The position numbers and the translations under genes were made by a program. The notes under the pieces were generated by a model, which was not told the DNA's origin, did not search any database, and worked only from the letters and a program-made list of their open reading frames with translations. From the NCBI RefSeq assembly GCF_000317125.1, contig NC_019695.1, forward strand, positions 3,770,336 through 3,834,335: 64,000 bases of DNA, read 5' to 3'. The stretch comes from Chroococcidiopsis thermalis PCC 7203. GTDB taxonomy: Bacteria; Cyanobacteriota; Cyanobacteriia; Cyanobacteriales; Chroococcidiopsidaceae. Within the stretch, counting starts at the first letter, position 1. Each line of letters opens with the position of its first letter. Positions 24,491 through 34,020 of the stretch are shown one piece after another.

Positions 24491-24863
24491 TCTTCGACCA
24501 ACTCAAATTTTTTCACGAAAAAGCAAGTGAAATTAAGCTATTAGCAGCGATTTATTGGAGTCAATCTTGATGCTAATTAACCTGCTGCTTTCCTCTTTAT
24601 TTTAGCATTTTTGAATTGAATTGAAAGGTAGAAAAACCGTTCTGGGTAAATCTTGACAGCTTTCTACATAACAAAATTTTCTTGCGGCTTGCTAGAAAAT
24701 CTTAACTTTAAATCCATCTCTAAAATAGTTGCTCATGGTATCAGTAAATCGTATATCGTGAAGCAATTGATTGCGATTTTGTGTTATAATTAAGAATAAA
24801 GTTTTTAATACAATATAGTTACTTTCATTAGCGATCGAAGAAAATCGCGTTGACGTGACATTT

Positions 24864-24891
24864 GTAGGGACGCACGGCTGTGCGCCCCTAC
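24864..24891. repeat. 28-bp palindromic dispersed repeat, copy 2
   Basis: GTAGGGACGCACGG then CTGTGCGCCCCTAC, one mismatch between halves. Intergenic. Confidence 0.88.
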
Positions 24892-24950
24892 AGATCGTCT
24901 GTTTTACCCAATTGAAACCCGCTATCAAAATTTCAATTCAAAATTTCCCG

Positions 24951-25019
24951 GTACGGGCGGGTTTTGGGTCGAGATTTCTGGTCATTAGCCGCGAACATAC
25001 TTGCTAAACCCGCCCCTAC
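24951..25019. repeat. GGGCGGGTTT-ended dispersed element, copy 2
   Basis: Begins GTACGGGCGGGTTTTG, ends CTAAACCCGCCCCTAC; 69 bp. Confidence 0.85.
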
Positions 25020-25054
25020 AACTTTTGTTCGCTGATAACTGACCTACTCGTGTC

Positions 25055-26632
25055 TTAAATTGGAACAGAAATGGGTTCGGGATTGGTGTAGAAAAAGTAG
25101 GAATTGCTCAAATTTAACTTTGTTGGCGATATATCCTTAACAATGCCGATGAGTTCATCTGGTTCGCTTCCAGGTTTGTTGATGTATATTCCCGTACCTG
25201 CGGGTAAACTGCCAGAGGTTGCTTTTAGCAGGTAGTCAGTCGGTTGTCCGATCAGTGTAATCTTGTCCTCTTGAAGGTTAAAGTCTGTAATTAACGCATA
25301 GTCATTGTTGCCAACAGTTGTAGCGTTGTCATCGTCGTAGTAGCGATAAGAGGAATAGTATTTACCACTTAATGACTCGCCCAGCCAAAAGTTATCTTTA
25401 CCTGCACCACCTGTAAGAGTGTCTATCTGCCCTTTGCCCAGAACTGACGGATTGGGACGACCGCCACTGACGAAATCTGAATCCATCGGGCTAAATGGAG
25501 TTGTTCCTAAAAGTGAATCATTACCATTACCACCTAAGAGGATATCGTTGCCTTTGTCGCCAACAATGAAATCATCACGATCGCCACCTAATAAGGTATC
25601 GTTACCGTCAAATGCCCTGACGTAATCATTTCCTACCCCAGCGTCAAAATAATCGTCTTGAGAGGTTCCGTAAAAGTTATCCTCAGCAGTGGTAGTAAAG
25701 TAGCGATCGCTCAATTTTAATCCCGATTTGTTTTCGACAATTGCTAATAGTTCATCTGGTTGACTGCCCGGTTTGTCAAAATAAATTGCCGTACCTTGAG
25801 GTAAACCTTGAGGAGATGGTTTCAGAATATAGTTACTTTTAGCGCCATTCAGCCGGATCGTATCTTCTTGGGGATTGAAATCTTTAATTAAGCTGTAATC
25901 TCGCCTGCCGTCTGTGGTTGGATTGCCATCGTCGGTACTGTAACCGATTCCAAAAGTGTCTTTTCCCGCACCGCCAAATAACAAATCGATGTCGTTTTTG
26001 CCACCAATAGAATCATTCCCGCCAAAGCCAATGACGGAATCGTAACCGCCAGCGAGAAAGTCATCCCCAGCCCCACCATATATCGTGTCTTTGCCTCCAC
26101 CTCCTACCAAGTGGTCTTTACCATCGCCGCCTTCTAAGATATCGCGATCGCCGCCACCATCTAGAAAATCATTGCCGATATTGCCATAAAGCTTGTCGTT
26201 ACCGCTATCGCCTGAAACTTCGTCGTTACCCTCTCCGCCTTCTAAATAGTCTTCGCCATCACCTCCATGAATGTAGTCATTGCCACTCTGACCGAAAACT
26301 TTGTCGTTTCCAGAGTCTCCCCATAAGGCTTCACTCTCATTTCCTCCGACTAAATAGTCGTTGCCGTTACCACCCTCTGTATAGTCGCTACCCTCACCCC
26401 CTTCAATGTAGTCGTCGCCGTCACCCCCCTGAAGATGGTCGTCACCGTTCCCACCAAATAAGCGATCGCTACCATTGTCGCCATAGAGGTAATCGTTTCC
26501 GTCTTCACCGTAGAGGCGATCGTTACCCGAATTGCCTTGCAAAGTGTCATCCCCAGCTAAACCGTAGATTTGGTCGTCGCCTACAGTGCCAGTTAACGTG
26601 TCGTTATTTATCGTGCCTCTAAAAATCGCCAT
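25055..26632 (-). CDS. RTX-type calcium-binding repeat protein
   Basis: 525 residues made of glycine/aspartate-rich nonapeptides (GDDTLQGNSGNDRLYGEDGN and many more up to ~residue 205 and again ~310-390), each pair building a Ca2+-binding parallel beta-roll. Two longer ~90-residue modules (RDYSLIKDFNPQEDTIRLNG... and NDYALITDFNLQEDKITLIG...) end each roll; these are homologous to each other, so the protein is a two-fold repeat. No catalytic domain and no N-terminal signal: secretion by a type I system through the C-terminus is the usual route, though the transporter is not nearby. Likely surface or matrix protein. Confidence 0.88.
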   Translation of the reverse strand: MAIFRGTINNDTLTGTVGDDQIYGLAGDDTLQGNSGNDRLYGEDGNDYLYGDNGSDRLFGGNGDDHLQGGDGDDYIEGGEGSDYTEGGNGNDYLVGGNESEALWGDSGNDKVFGQSGNDYIHGGDGEDYLEGGEGNDEVSGDSGNDKLYGNIGNDFLDGGGDRDILEGGDGKDHLVGGGGKDTIYGGAGDDFLAGGYDSVIGFGGNDSIGGKNDIDLLFGGAGKDTFGIGYSTDDGNPTTDGRRDYSLIKDFNPQEDTIRLNGAKSNYILKPSPQGLPQGTAIYFDKPGSQPDELLAIVENKSGLKLSDRYFTTTAEDNFYGTSQDDYFDAGVGNDYVRAFDGNDTLLGGDRDDFIVGDKGNDILLGGNGNDSLLGTTPFSPMDSDFVSGGRPNPSVLGKGQIDTLTGGAGKDNFWLGESLSGKYYSSYRYYDDDNATTVGNNDYALITDFNLQEDKITLIGQPTDYLLKATSGSLPAGTGIYINKPGSEPDELIGIVKDISPTKLNLSNSYFFYTNPEPISVPI

Positions 26633-26814
26633 ATAGTTATTTCTGTATTCATCGATGCAAAATTAAATCTGTTATAGTGCTGTATTTCGGAGAAAGATGA
26701 ACCTTTGTGATAAAAAGTAATTGATACACCGTATCTTTTCTAACAATCGAACCTGCACTCTTGCTTGGCTCAAAGATGAATGAAGGGCGACTTAGATAAA
26801 ATTAACAATGCGAA

Positions 26815-27777
26815 GTGCAGAGGAATCGATTTAGAGTAGTCGTGACAGAAATTCATTTACAGGTAACAGCCAGTGACGATCGCCTAGACCGTTACCTTGC
26901 CCAACAACTCACACAATTGTCGCGATCGCGTCTGCAACAGTTGATCGAACAAGGCTGCGTCCAGATTAACGATTCAGTTTGCACGGCAAAAAAAACAGAG
27001 GTGAAAACAGGCGATCGCATTCGGATCGAAATTCCTGCCGTTCAGCCGTTAGAACTCAAACCCGAAGCAATTCCCCTCGATATCCTGTACGAAGATGATT
27101 CGCTACTCATAATTAACAAACCTGCGGGGTTAGTCGTTCATCCCGCCCCAGGTCATGCTGATGGTACTTTAGTTAATGCTTTACTTGCCCACTGTCCAAA
27201 CTTACCAGGCATAGGCGGAGTGCAACGCCCTGGCATCGTTCATCGTTTGGATAAAGATACGACGGGGGCGATCGCGATTGCCAAAACTGACCTTGCCCAA
27301 CAACACCTACAAGCACAACTCAAGGCAAAAACCGCCCGCCGCGAGTACTTGGGTATTATTTACGGTGCGCCGCGATCGCCCAATGGAACTGTAGATTTGC
27401 CCATCGGTCGCCATCCTACAGACCGCAAAAAAATGGCGATCGTCCCTGTAGAAAAGGGAGGACGGGCAGCGATCACCCTCTGGCAAGTTAAAGAAAGGTT
27501 AGGGAACTATACTTTAGTTCATTTTCAATTAGAAACCGGGCGCACTCATCAAATTCGCGTCCATAGCGCCCATATCGGTCATCCCATTGTGGGCGATCCG
27601 ATTTATGGGTCTGGGCGTTCTGTTGGTGTAAATCTTTCTGGACAAGCTTTACACGCTTGGCGACTCACGCTACAACACCCAGTAACTGGAGAGGCGATCG
27701 AGGTGACAGCAGCACCTCCAGCAGAATTTAACACGCTTTTGGAAGTCTTACGGCGGAGAATAGTGGCTTCTCGTTAG
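26815..27777 (+). CDS. RluD-family pseudouridine synthase
   Basis: Converts uridine to pseudouridine in rRNA (23S is the usual target of this family). Residues ~18-75 are an S4 RNA-binding domain (DRLDRYLAQQLTQLSRSRLQQ), and the catalytic domain shows VINKP-like LIINKPAGLVVHP, the catalytic Asp in GIVHRLDKDTTG, and LETGRTHQIRVH. Full length (320 residues). The first start is GTG; a second GTG nine codons on (VTEIHLQVTASDD) fits family N-termini equally well. A 28-bp dispersed palindrome follows the stop. Confidence 0.9.
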   Translation: MQRNRFRVVVTEIHLQVTASDDRLDRYLAQQLTQLSRSRLQQLIEQGCVQINDSVCTAKKTEVKTGDRIRIEIPAVQPLELKPEAIPLDILYEDDSLLIINKPAGLVVHPAPGHADGTLVNALLAHCPNLPGIGGVQRPGIVHRLDKDTTGAIAIAKTDLAQQHLQAQLKAKTARREYLGIIYGAPRSPNGTVDLPIGRHPTDRKKMAIVPVEKGGRAAITLWQVKERLGNYTLVHFQLETGRTHQIRVHSAHIGHPIVGDPIYGSGRSVGVNLSGQALHAWRLTLQHPVTGEAIEVTAAPPAEFNTLLEVLRRRIVASR

Positions 27778-28378
27778 GCAAAAACATAATTTACGCATTG
27801 ATTGTAAATTGTAGGGGCGCACAGCTGTGCGCCCCTACAGATATGTTTTCTCGCGATCGCCATCTTTCATGAGAGTGAAAAAACTGAAAAATATTTCTAC
27901 GATTTCTTAACTTAGCTTTACAAAACGCAATAAAACTGAGTTGAACATTGGTAAGCATTAATACTCTCAAAACTAGATGAGCCAAGGCATGTATCTGTAA
28001 AAATGCTTAGTCAAATCACATCAAGTTTTGACAGAAACAATTAAGTTATATAACTCAATTTTCATTTCAGATAACTGAAAGCTATTTGAGCAAATGAATT
28101 CGTTAGTTTTCAGTGCATTTTTACACAGTTTAATATTATTTAACCAATTGGCGATCGAGCGCATTGTATAAAAAACTTACGAGGAATTTATAGCGAATAA
28201 AACTTTCGTTTCCAACGATATTTTCTCAAAATACTTTATAGCTAATCAGTGATATTTATCGTATTAGCTTATTGTTGGCATAGAGAAATATTGTGGCTGA
28301 GACAAAGTTTTGTTTGTGCTTTCCCGTGCGCTCGCACCGATAGAAATAGAAGCAATAAAATTTAGGAGAATTGAAAAA
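27778..28378 (+). other. 601-bp leader/promoter region of the pec operon
   Basis: Begins with a 28-bp dispersed palindrome (27811-27838). The rest is very AT-rich, with no gene. Since the pec genes are strongly expressed and usually light-regulated, a long untranslated leader is likely; no regulator site could be named with confidence. AGGAGA precedes the pecB start by ten bases. Confidence 0.6.
27811..27838. repeat. 28-bp palindromic dispersed repeat, copy 3
   Basis: GTAGGGGCGCACAG then CTGTGCGCCCCTAC, perfect inverted halves. Confidence 0.9.
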
Positions 28379-28897
28379 ATGCTTGACGCTTTTTCTCGCG
28401 TAGTCGAACAAGCCGATCGCAAGGGTTCTTACCTGAGTGGTGATGAACTGAACGGACTTCAGGCGATGGTATCTGATAGCAACAAGCGTTTAGATGTAGT
28501 TAATCGTTTGACGAGCAACGCTTCTACAATTGTGGCAAATGCGTATCGCGCATTAGTAGCCGAAAGACCAGAAGTATTTAACCCTGGTGGTGCTTGTTTC
28601 CACCATCGTAACCAAGCTGCTTGTATTCGCGATTTAGGTTTTATTTTGCGCTACGTTACCTACTCCGTATTAGCTGGAGATGCTAGCGTCATGGACGATC
28701 GCTGTTTGAACGGACTGCGGGAAACCTACCAAGCTTTAGGTACTCCTGGTGATGCAGTCGCTTCAGGAATTAAAAAAATGAAAGATGCAGCAATTTCAAT
28801 TGCCAATGACCCCAAAGGCATTACTCGCGGCGATTGCAGCCAATTGATGTCTGAAGTAGCTGGCTACTTCGATCGCGCTGCTGGTGCAGTTGCTTAA
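28379..28897 (+). CDS. pecB: Phycoerythrocyanin beta subunit
   Basis: Beta chain of the green-light-absorbing rod-tip biliprotein, on the thylakoid surface. 172 residues from the ATG after AGGAGA ([18 protein letters not shown]). Bilin-binding cysteines are at the expected places: C82 (AACIRDLGF) and C153 (GDCSQLMS). The segment [18 protein letters not shown], with Cys73 and His-His, distinguishes PecB from the phycocyanin beta chain encoded 4 kb downstream. The Asn72 that is N-methylated in phycocyanin beta is Ala here. First gene of a pecBACEF operon. Confidence 0.95.
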   Translation: MLDAFSRVVEQADRKGSYLSGDELNGLQAMVSDSNKRLDVVNRLTSNASTIVANAYRALVAERPEVFNPGGACFHHRNQAACIRDLGFILRYVTYSVLAGDASVMDDRCLNGLRETYQALGTPGDAVASGIKKMKDAAISIANDPKGITRGDCSQLMSEVAGYFDRAAGAVA

Positions 28898-29027
28898 TTT
28901 ATCAGGAGCCAGGAGCCAGGAGTCAGGAGTCAGAAGAAAAGAAGAATTCAGAATCTACAATTAATTCTTTTCACGACTCACGGCTCATCACTCATTACTT
29001 ACTAATTAGTTTGGAGAGAATTCACAA

Positions 29028-29516
29028 ATGAAAACACCTTTAACTGAAGCGATCGCTGCTGCTGATGCTCGTGGTTCGTATGTTAGTAATACCGAAATGC
29101 AAGCAATTTTCGGTCGTTTCAATCGCGCTCAAGCTGGTATAGAAGCAGCCAAAGCTTTTGCTAATAATGGGAAAAAATGGGCAGAAGCAGCTGCCAATCA
29201 CGTTTATCAAAAGTTTCCTTACACAACTCAAATGCAGGGTTCTCAATACGCTTCCACTCCCGAAGGTAAATCAAAGTGCGTGCGCGATATCGATCACTAT
29301 CTTCGCACCATTAGCTATTGCTGCGTTGTCGGTGGTACTGGTCCCCTAGACGAATATGTTGTCGCTGGATTGAAAGAATTCAACAGCGCCCTCGGTTTGT
29401 CTCCTAGTTGGTATATTGCTGCACTAGAATTCGTCCGTGACAATCATGGTTTGTCTGGCGATGCTGCTGGTGAAGCCAATACTTATCTCAACTACGCGAT
29501 CAACGCTTTGAGTTAA
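29028..29516 (+). CDS. pecA: Phycoerythrocyanin alpha subunit
   Basis: Alpha chain partner of PecB; carries the photoactive violobilin. 162 residues. The chromophore cysteine is C84 ([13 protein letters not shown]), and the adjacent Cys pair C98-C99 ([10 protein letters not shown]) is specific to PecA and is the thiol pair known to modulate its photochemistry. The shorter loop and [11 protein letters not shown] segment match the alpha family. Attachment and isomerisation of phycocyanobilin to violobilin needs PecE/PecF, both encoded just downstream. Confidence 0.95.
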   Translation: MKTPLTEAIAAADARGSYVSNTEMQAIFGRFNRAQAGIEAAKAFANNGKKWAEAAANHVYQKFPYTTQMQGSQYASTPEGKSKCVRDIDHYLRTISYCCVVGGTGPLDEYVVAGLKEFNSALGLSPSWYIAALEFVRDNHGLSGDAAGEANTYLNYAINALS

Positions 29517-29651
29517 AACAACATCAACATAGATTTTTGCCTAATTGGTAATGGGTAATAGGTAATGGGTAATGGAATGTTTCCAATTCTCAACACCAAT
29601 TATCAATTACCAATTAATTGTTAGTAATCAGCAAAATCAAGGGAATAAAAA

Positions 29652-30494
29652 ATGAGTGGAACAGTTATAGCTCAGTTTGTAAATGATGCGATCGCCGATG
29701 GAAAAGTCGAGCTGCGACAAAATTGGACTGAAGACGATTTACAAAAAGTCTTTCGAGCTGCTTACGAGCAAATATTCGGGCGACAAGGAGTCTATGCTAG
29801 CCAAAGGTTTGCTAGCGCTGAATCGCTGTTGCGCAATGGCAAAACTACAGTGCGGCAATTCGTGCGAACTTTAGCAAAATCTGAGTTTTACAGAGAATGC
29901 TTTTTCCACAATAATTCTCAGGGGCGTTTTATCGAATTAAACTACAAGCATTTATTAGGACGCGCACCCTACGACCAGTCAGAAGTTGCCTACCATGTCG
30001 ATTTATATGCCTCAAAAGGCTTGGATGCAGATATTGATTCTTACATAGATAGTCCCGAATACGATGCAGCTTTTGGCGATTGGGTTGTACCTTTCCATCG
30101 CGGGTTTCAATCTCAACTCGGTCAAAAGACTGTAGGCTTTCCTCGGATGTTTGCTTTGTATCGCGGTGCAGCTAGTAGCGATAACTCGCAATATGGGCGG
30201 CGTAATGCTCGCTTGAGGACGCAAATATCTCGCAATCAAACTAACTGGATTACACCACCTTCATCGCCCTCTGGCTTGTCTTTTGGCTCCAGATCGGCTG
30301 GAACGCTGGGAGTTTCTCCCGCTCAAGGTGACAGTCGGATGTTTGTCATCGAAGCCATAGCGGGTACAGTTGGCAGTAGAGTACCCGTGCGCCGTAGCGT
30401 ACAAGTATACAACGTACCTTTTGAGAGGCTGTCAGCGACTTACCAGGAAATTCATAAAACTGGTGGCAAGATCGTCAGAATTACGCCTGTGTAG
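29652..30494 (+). CDS. pecC: Phycoerythrocyanin-associated rod linker
   Basis: Rod linker that sits in the centre of the phycoerythrocyanin disc and joins it to phycocyanin. 280 residues: a PBS-linker domain at ~15-160 ([62 protein letters not shown]), a Ser/Pro/Gly hinge, and a C-terminal CpcD-like domain ([10 protein letters not shown] ... [25 protein letters not shown]). Its position right after pecA and before pecE matches other pec operons. Confidence 0.93.
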   Translation: MSGTVIAQFVNDAIADGKVELRQNWTEDDLQKVFRAAYEQIFGRQGVYASQRFASAESLLRNGKTTVRQFVRTLAKSEFYRECFFHNNSQGRFIELNYKHLLGRAPYDQSEVAYHVDLYASKGLDADIDSYIDSPEYDAAFGDWVVPFHRGFQSQLGQKTVGFPRMFALYRGAASSDNSQYGRRNARLRTQISRNQTNWITPPSSPSGLSFGSRSAGTLGVSPAQGDSRMFVIEAIAGTVGSRVPVRRSVQVYNVPFERLSATYQEIHKTGGKIVRITPV

Positions 30495-30509
30495 ATTTGG
30501 GAAATAACA

Positions 30510-30537
30510 GTAGGGGCGCACGGCTGTGCGCCCCTAC
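30510..30537. repeat. 28-bp palindromic dispersed repeat, copy 4
   Basis: GTAGGGGCGCACGG then CTGTGCGCCCCTAC, in the 62-bp gap between pecC and pecE. As RNA it would be a strong hairpin within the operon. Confidence 0.9.
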
Positions 30538-30556
30538 TATTTAAGATTTAATCCGA

Positions 30557-31321
30557 ATGAACGAACCAATTTTGACCCCAGAAGCCGCGATCGCAGCTTT
30601 GGCAGGAGAAGATAATCAAATTCGCTACTATGCCGCTTGGTGGTTGGGAAAGCATCAAGTACAGTCGGCTTGTGCGGCGCTGTGTGAAGCACTATTTGAC
30701 GATCGCTATCGGTTGGAAACAGGGGGATATCCCTTGCGTCGTCAGGCAGCTAGAGCATTAGGGCAACTGAAAAATTCCCAAGCCGTGCCAGCTCTAATTG
30801 AAGCACTAAGCTGTCAGGAAGATCTACAACTGCGAGAAGCAGTCATTCAAGCTTTAGCTGCTATTGGCGATCGACGTGCAATTAACCCTTTGCTCGATTT
30901 GTTACATTCTCAACAGCAGCCAGATGAGGCTTTGATTGAAGCTTTGGGAACCCTACAAGTTTGGTCGGCTCGTCCGCAGATCGAGCCTTGCCTACAGCAT
31001 CCCTCAGAGCGGGTGCAGTGTGCGGCAGCGCGGTATATGTATTTATTAACCCGCGAATCGCACTACATAGAACGTATTATCAAAACTCTCAACCACGACA
31101 ATGTTTATTTACGCTGGGCAGCAATTTTCGATTTAGGCGCGATCGGTCAAAGTCAAGAGGTTATCCAGGCAATTATTGCGGCTAGGGTTCCCAACAATTT
31201 GAAGCTGTTGAATTTAAAGCAGATTCTAGAAGCTGGATTGAATGGTGATGCAAGAGATACAATCTCATCTGATTCTGGGCTGCTTTTCAATGCGATCGAC
31301 GATTTGTTAATTCAGCTTTAG
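30557..31321 (+). CDS. pecE: Phycoerythrocyanobilin lyase/isomerase subunit E
   Basis: Heat-repeat-like bilin lyase subunit; with PecF it attaches phycocyanobilin to Cys84 of PecA while isomerising it to phycoviolobilin. 254 residues. The N-terminal EDNQIRYYAAWWLGKHQ and GGYPLRRQAARALGQLKN are the signature of the CpcE/PecE group, followed by HEAT-like repeats (VPALIEALSCQEDLQLREAV; AINPLLDLL; QCAARYMYLLTRESHYIE). The position downstream of pecC and before pecF makes the assignment to PecE rather than CpcE firm; a cpcE gene is present separately. Confidence 0.9.
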   Translation: MNEPILTPEAAIAALAGEDNQIRYYAAWWLGKHQVQSACAALCEALFDDRYRLETGGYPLRRQAARALGQLKNSQAVPALIEALSCQEDLQLREAVIQALAAIGDRRAINPLLDLLHSQQQPDEALIEALGTLQVWSARPQIEPCLQHPSERVQCAAARYMYLLTRESHYIERIIKTLNHDNVYLRWAAIFDLGAIGQSQEVIQAIIAARVPNNLKLLNLKQILEAGLNGDARDTISSDSGLLFNAIDDLLIQL

Positions 31322-31405
31322 AAAAGTCAAAAGTCAGAAGTCAAAAGATTTGTAGGTCAACTTTAGAAAAGTCAAAAGTCAGAAGTCAAAAGATTTGCAG
31401 GTCAA
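31316..31405 (+). repeat. Two 45-bp tandem copies between pecE and pecF
   Basis: The unit CTTTAGAAAAGTCAAAAGTC plus 25 more bases occurs twice in a row with a single difference (TGTAGG versus TGCAGG). The pecE stop codon lies in the first copy. The second copy runs directly into a half element ending AACCCGCCCGTAC, the right terminus of the GGGCGGGTTT-ended family, without its left half. Confidence 0.85.
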
Positions 31406-31426
31406 CCCGCCCGTACAGAAATCAAA

Positions 31427-32092
31427 ATGACTCAATTTGATGTTAGCCAAGCTGACTGTACTTCCGTGCGAGTCAGTGATTCATTAGAAAATATTATCGA
31501 ACAGTTACGTGCTAGCTCGACTCCAGCAGAGGCGATCGCGATAATTGAGGCGATCGCCGCTTATCGTACCCCCGATGCGATTCCCCCTCTCATCGAGGCA
31601 TTAAGCCATCATCATCCAGGTGTAAGAGCAGTTGCTACCTCTCAACTCATTCAGTTGGCTTCTCTATCGTTAGAAGCCCTAATTTCCACCTACTACACGG
31701 CTACAGACCAAGGGGTACAAGCACACATCATTCAAGCTTTAGCTCAAATTGGTGATTGTCAAGCGATCGCCATTTTAGAAGAAGTCGTCGGGGTATCTGT
31801 AGCAAACCACTGTCAGGGAAACGTTCGGCGCATTGCTGCTAGAGGTTTGGGCAAAATTGGTAGTACGGCGATCGATGCTCAGATAATTCACCGTGCCGTG
31901 GATAAGCTGAGTTGGGCATTGCTGTCACCCGAAGATTGGGCGCTGCGTTACGCTGCTGCCTTATCCTTAGCAGAAATAGGCACGCAGGAGGCGATCGCTG
32001 TCTTGCAACAAGCCTTAACTCAAGAATCAGACCGTGTAGTTCAAATCCGCATCCGCATGGCTCTGGCGGAGAAATTCGGGGTTGGGGGTTAG
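31427..32092 (+). CDS. pecF: Phycoerythrocyanobilin lyase/isomerase subunit F
   Basis: Isomerase partner of PecE. 221 residues of HEAT-like helices (AIPPLIEALSHHHPGVRAVA; LSPEDWALRYAAALSLAEIG). The diagnostic motif is ANHCQGNVRRI with His128-Cys129: the N-H-C-Q-G-N stretch is the feature reported to separate PecF isomerases from plain CpcF lyases, and it is absent from the CpcF encoded here. This predicts the strain makes phycoviolobilin. The C-terminus is followed by a GGGAGACA repeat tract. Confidence 0.93.
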   Translation: MTQFDVSQADCTSVRVSDSLENIIEQLRASSTPAEAIAIIEAIAAYRTPDAIPPLIEALSHHHPGVRAVATSQLIQLASLSLEALISTYYTATDQGVQAHIIQALAQIGDCQAIAILEEVVGVSVANHCQGNVRRIAARGLGKIGSTAIDAQIIHRAVDKLSWALLSPEDWALRYAAALSLAEIGTQEAIAVLQQALTQESDRVVQIRIRMALAEKFGVGG

Positions 32093-32765
32093 GGAAAGGA
32101 CAAAGGAGACAAGGGAGACAAGGGAGAAAAAAATTTACAATCTCCACACCCTACACTCTACTAGCCACCAGTCACCAGCCACTAGCCACTCTCCCGACTC
32201 CCATATTTTCGTAATTATCGGTAATATTTATCAGCAAACTATTCATATTTATTTACATTTATTTCATAACTATAAAGATTTAAAAACTCTGTATTTGCTC
32301 TTTTTACTTACATCAAGAAAATATTAAGAAAATATGAAAACATATTTATACCGAATAATAAGTATAAATACTACTAAGTTTTTTAAAGAAAATCACAAAA
32401 ATTAACCGTGAAATCTCTTATATGTAAAGGATTTGGAGCTTTTATTGACGGAATCACGTTAAGCTTAACAATTCGTAATAAATAATGCACTTATGGCGTT
32501 GTATAAACATAACCTGGAGGGATCAATAACAGACAGAAGCTCAGCAAAACTCAGGAAAAAAACAAGTTGGATATTTTCTCATAAAAGTGGAAGTTTTTCT
32601 CATAATTCTGACGACAACATAACAATCGTTGGTAGAGGAAATAAAAAACCAGCTTAACCGAGGATGCGGCTTGTGTTTGTTGTGATTCATTCCAAACTTG
32701 ATAAAACACCGCCAATTTTAATCAAAAAACTGCGCTCAACTTTCGCAAGTAGGAGAAATTAGTTC
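32093..32765 (+). other. 673-bp promoter/leader region of the cpc operon
   Basis: Begins with a GGAGACAAGG tract (32097-32126) and CCACTAGCCA-like repeats. Then ~570 bp of very AT-rich, gene-free sequence. Two copies of TTTTCTCATAA start 21 bp apart (32574 and 32595). AGGAGAAAT lies nine bases before cpcB. A separate cpc promoter here, in addition to pec read-through, is expected from its length; the start site cannot be fixed by eye. Confidence 0.6.
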
Positions 32766-33284
32766 ATGTTAGACGCATTTGCAAAGGTTGTTGCTCAAGC
32801 CGACTCCAGAGGCGAGTTCCTGAGCACCGAGCAATTTGACGCTCTTTCCGGTCTAGTAAGAGATGGTAACAAGCGCCTGGATACCGTAAACCGCATCACC
32901 AGCAACGCTTCCACCATCGTCACCAACGCTGCTCGCGCTTTGTTTGAAGAGCAACCCCAGTTGATCGCTCCTGGTGGTAATGCTTACACCAACCGTCGCA
33001 TGGCTGCTTGCTTGCGCGACATGGAAATCATCCTGCGCTACGTAACCTACGCTGTAATGGCAGGTGATGCAAGCGTACTCGACGATCGCTGCTTGAACGG
33101 ACTGCGCGAAACCTACCAAGCTTTGGGAACTCCTGGTTCTTCCGTAGCTGTAGGCGTTCAAAAAATGAAGGAAGCTGCTGTCAAGATTGCTAACGATCCC
33201 AACGGTATCACCCAAGGCGACTGCAGCCAGTTGATGTCTGAAGTTGCTAGCTACTTCGATCGCGCTGCTGCTGCTGTTGCATAA
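32766..33284 (+). CDS. cpcB: C-phycocyanin beta subunit
   Basis: Rod biliprotein beta chain. 172 residues, [18 protein letters not shown]. Bilin cysteines C82 (AACLRDMEI) and C153 (GDCSQLMS) and the methylated Asn72 (APGGNAY) are all in place. Codon use is strongly biased to abundant-protein codons (GCT, CGC, AAC), stronger than in pecB, in line with high expression. SD AGGAGAA nine bases upstream. Confidence 0.97.
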   Translation: MLDAFAKVVAQADSRGEFLSTEQFDALSGLVRDGNKRLDTVNRITSNASTIVTNAARALFEEQPQLIAPGGNAYTNRRMAACLRDMEIILRYVTYAVMAGDASVLDDRCLNGLRETYQALGTPGSSVAVGVQKMKEAAVKIANDPNGITQGDCSQLMSEVASYFDRAAAAVA

Positions 33285-33381
33285 GTAAGGCTTTTAGCGA
33301 TTAGCAATGACTAGCTAAACGCCAATCGTCCTTAACCTGACCCAAGTTAACCAACTGCAAATATTTAGAGAATTTCAAACA

Positions 33382-33870
33382 ATGAAAACACCAATTACTG
33401 AAGCAATTGGCGCTGCCGATACCCAAGGTCGTTTCTTAAGCAACACCGAGCTACAAGCAATCAACGGTCGTTTCGATCGCGCTTCTGCTAGCATGGAAGC
33501 TGCTCGCGCTCTGACCAGCAAAGCTCAACAACTCGTTGACGGTGCTGCTCAAGCTGTATACAGCAAGTTTCCTTACACCACCCAAATGCAAGGACCTCAG
33601 TACGCTGCTGACTCACGCGGTAAATCCAAGTGCGCTCGCGATATCGGTCACTACCTGCGGATGGTTACCTACTGCTTAGTAGCTGGTGGTACAGGTCCAA
33701 TGGATGAGTACCTAATCGCTGGTTTAGACGAAATCAACCGTTCCTTCGATTTGTCTCCTAGCTGGTACGTTGAAGCTCTCAAGCACATCAAATCCAACCA
33801 CGGTCTGTCTGGACAAGCTGCTAACGAAGCTAACACCTACCTCGACTACGCTATCAACGCTCTAAGCTAG
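33382..33870 (+). CDS. cpcA: C-phycocyanin alpha subunit
   Basis: Rod biliprotein alpha chain, 162 residues, [20 protein letters not shown]. The phycocyanobilin Cys is C84 ([14 protein letters not shown]). The pair TYCLVAGG replaces the Cys-Cys of PecA. It follows cpcB by 97 bp and is followed by a strong hairpin, the usual layout that keeps cpcBA transcript more abundant than the downstream linkers. Confidence 0.97.
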   Translation: MKTPITEAIGAADTQGRFLSNTELQAINGRFDRASASMEAARALTSKAQQLVDGAAQAVYSKFPYTTQMQGPQYAADSRGKSKCARDIGHYLRMVTYCLVAGGTGPMDEYLIAGLDEINRSFDLSPSWYVEALKHIKSNHGLSGQAANEANTYLDYAINALS

Positions 33871-33884
33871 AGAGCGTCAAGCTT

Positions 33885-33953
33885 GCCCAGAGAGGGGTGC
33901 AAGTGCTGGATCGAGAGAACTAGCAGTTGCACCTAGCTCTGGGCATTGTTTTT
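33885..33953 (+). terminator. Extended hairpin and T-rich tail after cpcA (attenuator/processing site)
   Basis: GCCCAGAG pairs with CTCTGGGC, a second stem GGTGCAA/TTGCACC and a third TGCT/AGCA stack on top, then ATTGTTTTT. It lies 14 bp after the cpcA stop and well before cpcC. Partial termination or RNA stabilisation of cpcBA is the established role of hairpins at this place. Confidence 0.8.
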
Positions 33954-34020
33954 CGCATTTGTCAGAAAACCAATAGTCAGCAAACCCATTTTAAGATTAG
34001 TTGCTTCGGGAGAGCGGTGT

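Larger units (their letters stand above)
24491..25054. other. 564-bp spacer carrying two dispersed repeats
   Basis: Holds one 28-bp palindrome copy (24864-24891) and one 69-bp GGGCGGGTTT-ended element (24951-25019). The remaining sequence is AT-rich with no gene; the 78-residue minus-strand frame spanning the palindrome is only its translation. Confidence 0.7.

Noticed and set aside
24692-24928. Minus-strand 78-residue frame downstream of the coiled-coil gene
   Set aside because: It reads through the 28-bp palindrome (CRGAQPC) and has no ribosome site or recognisable domain.
30557-31321. pecE as a second copy of cpcE
   Set aside because: Its place in pecBACEF, its partner with N-H-C-Q-G-N and the lack of the CpcE insert support PecE.
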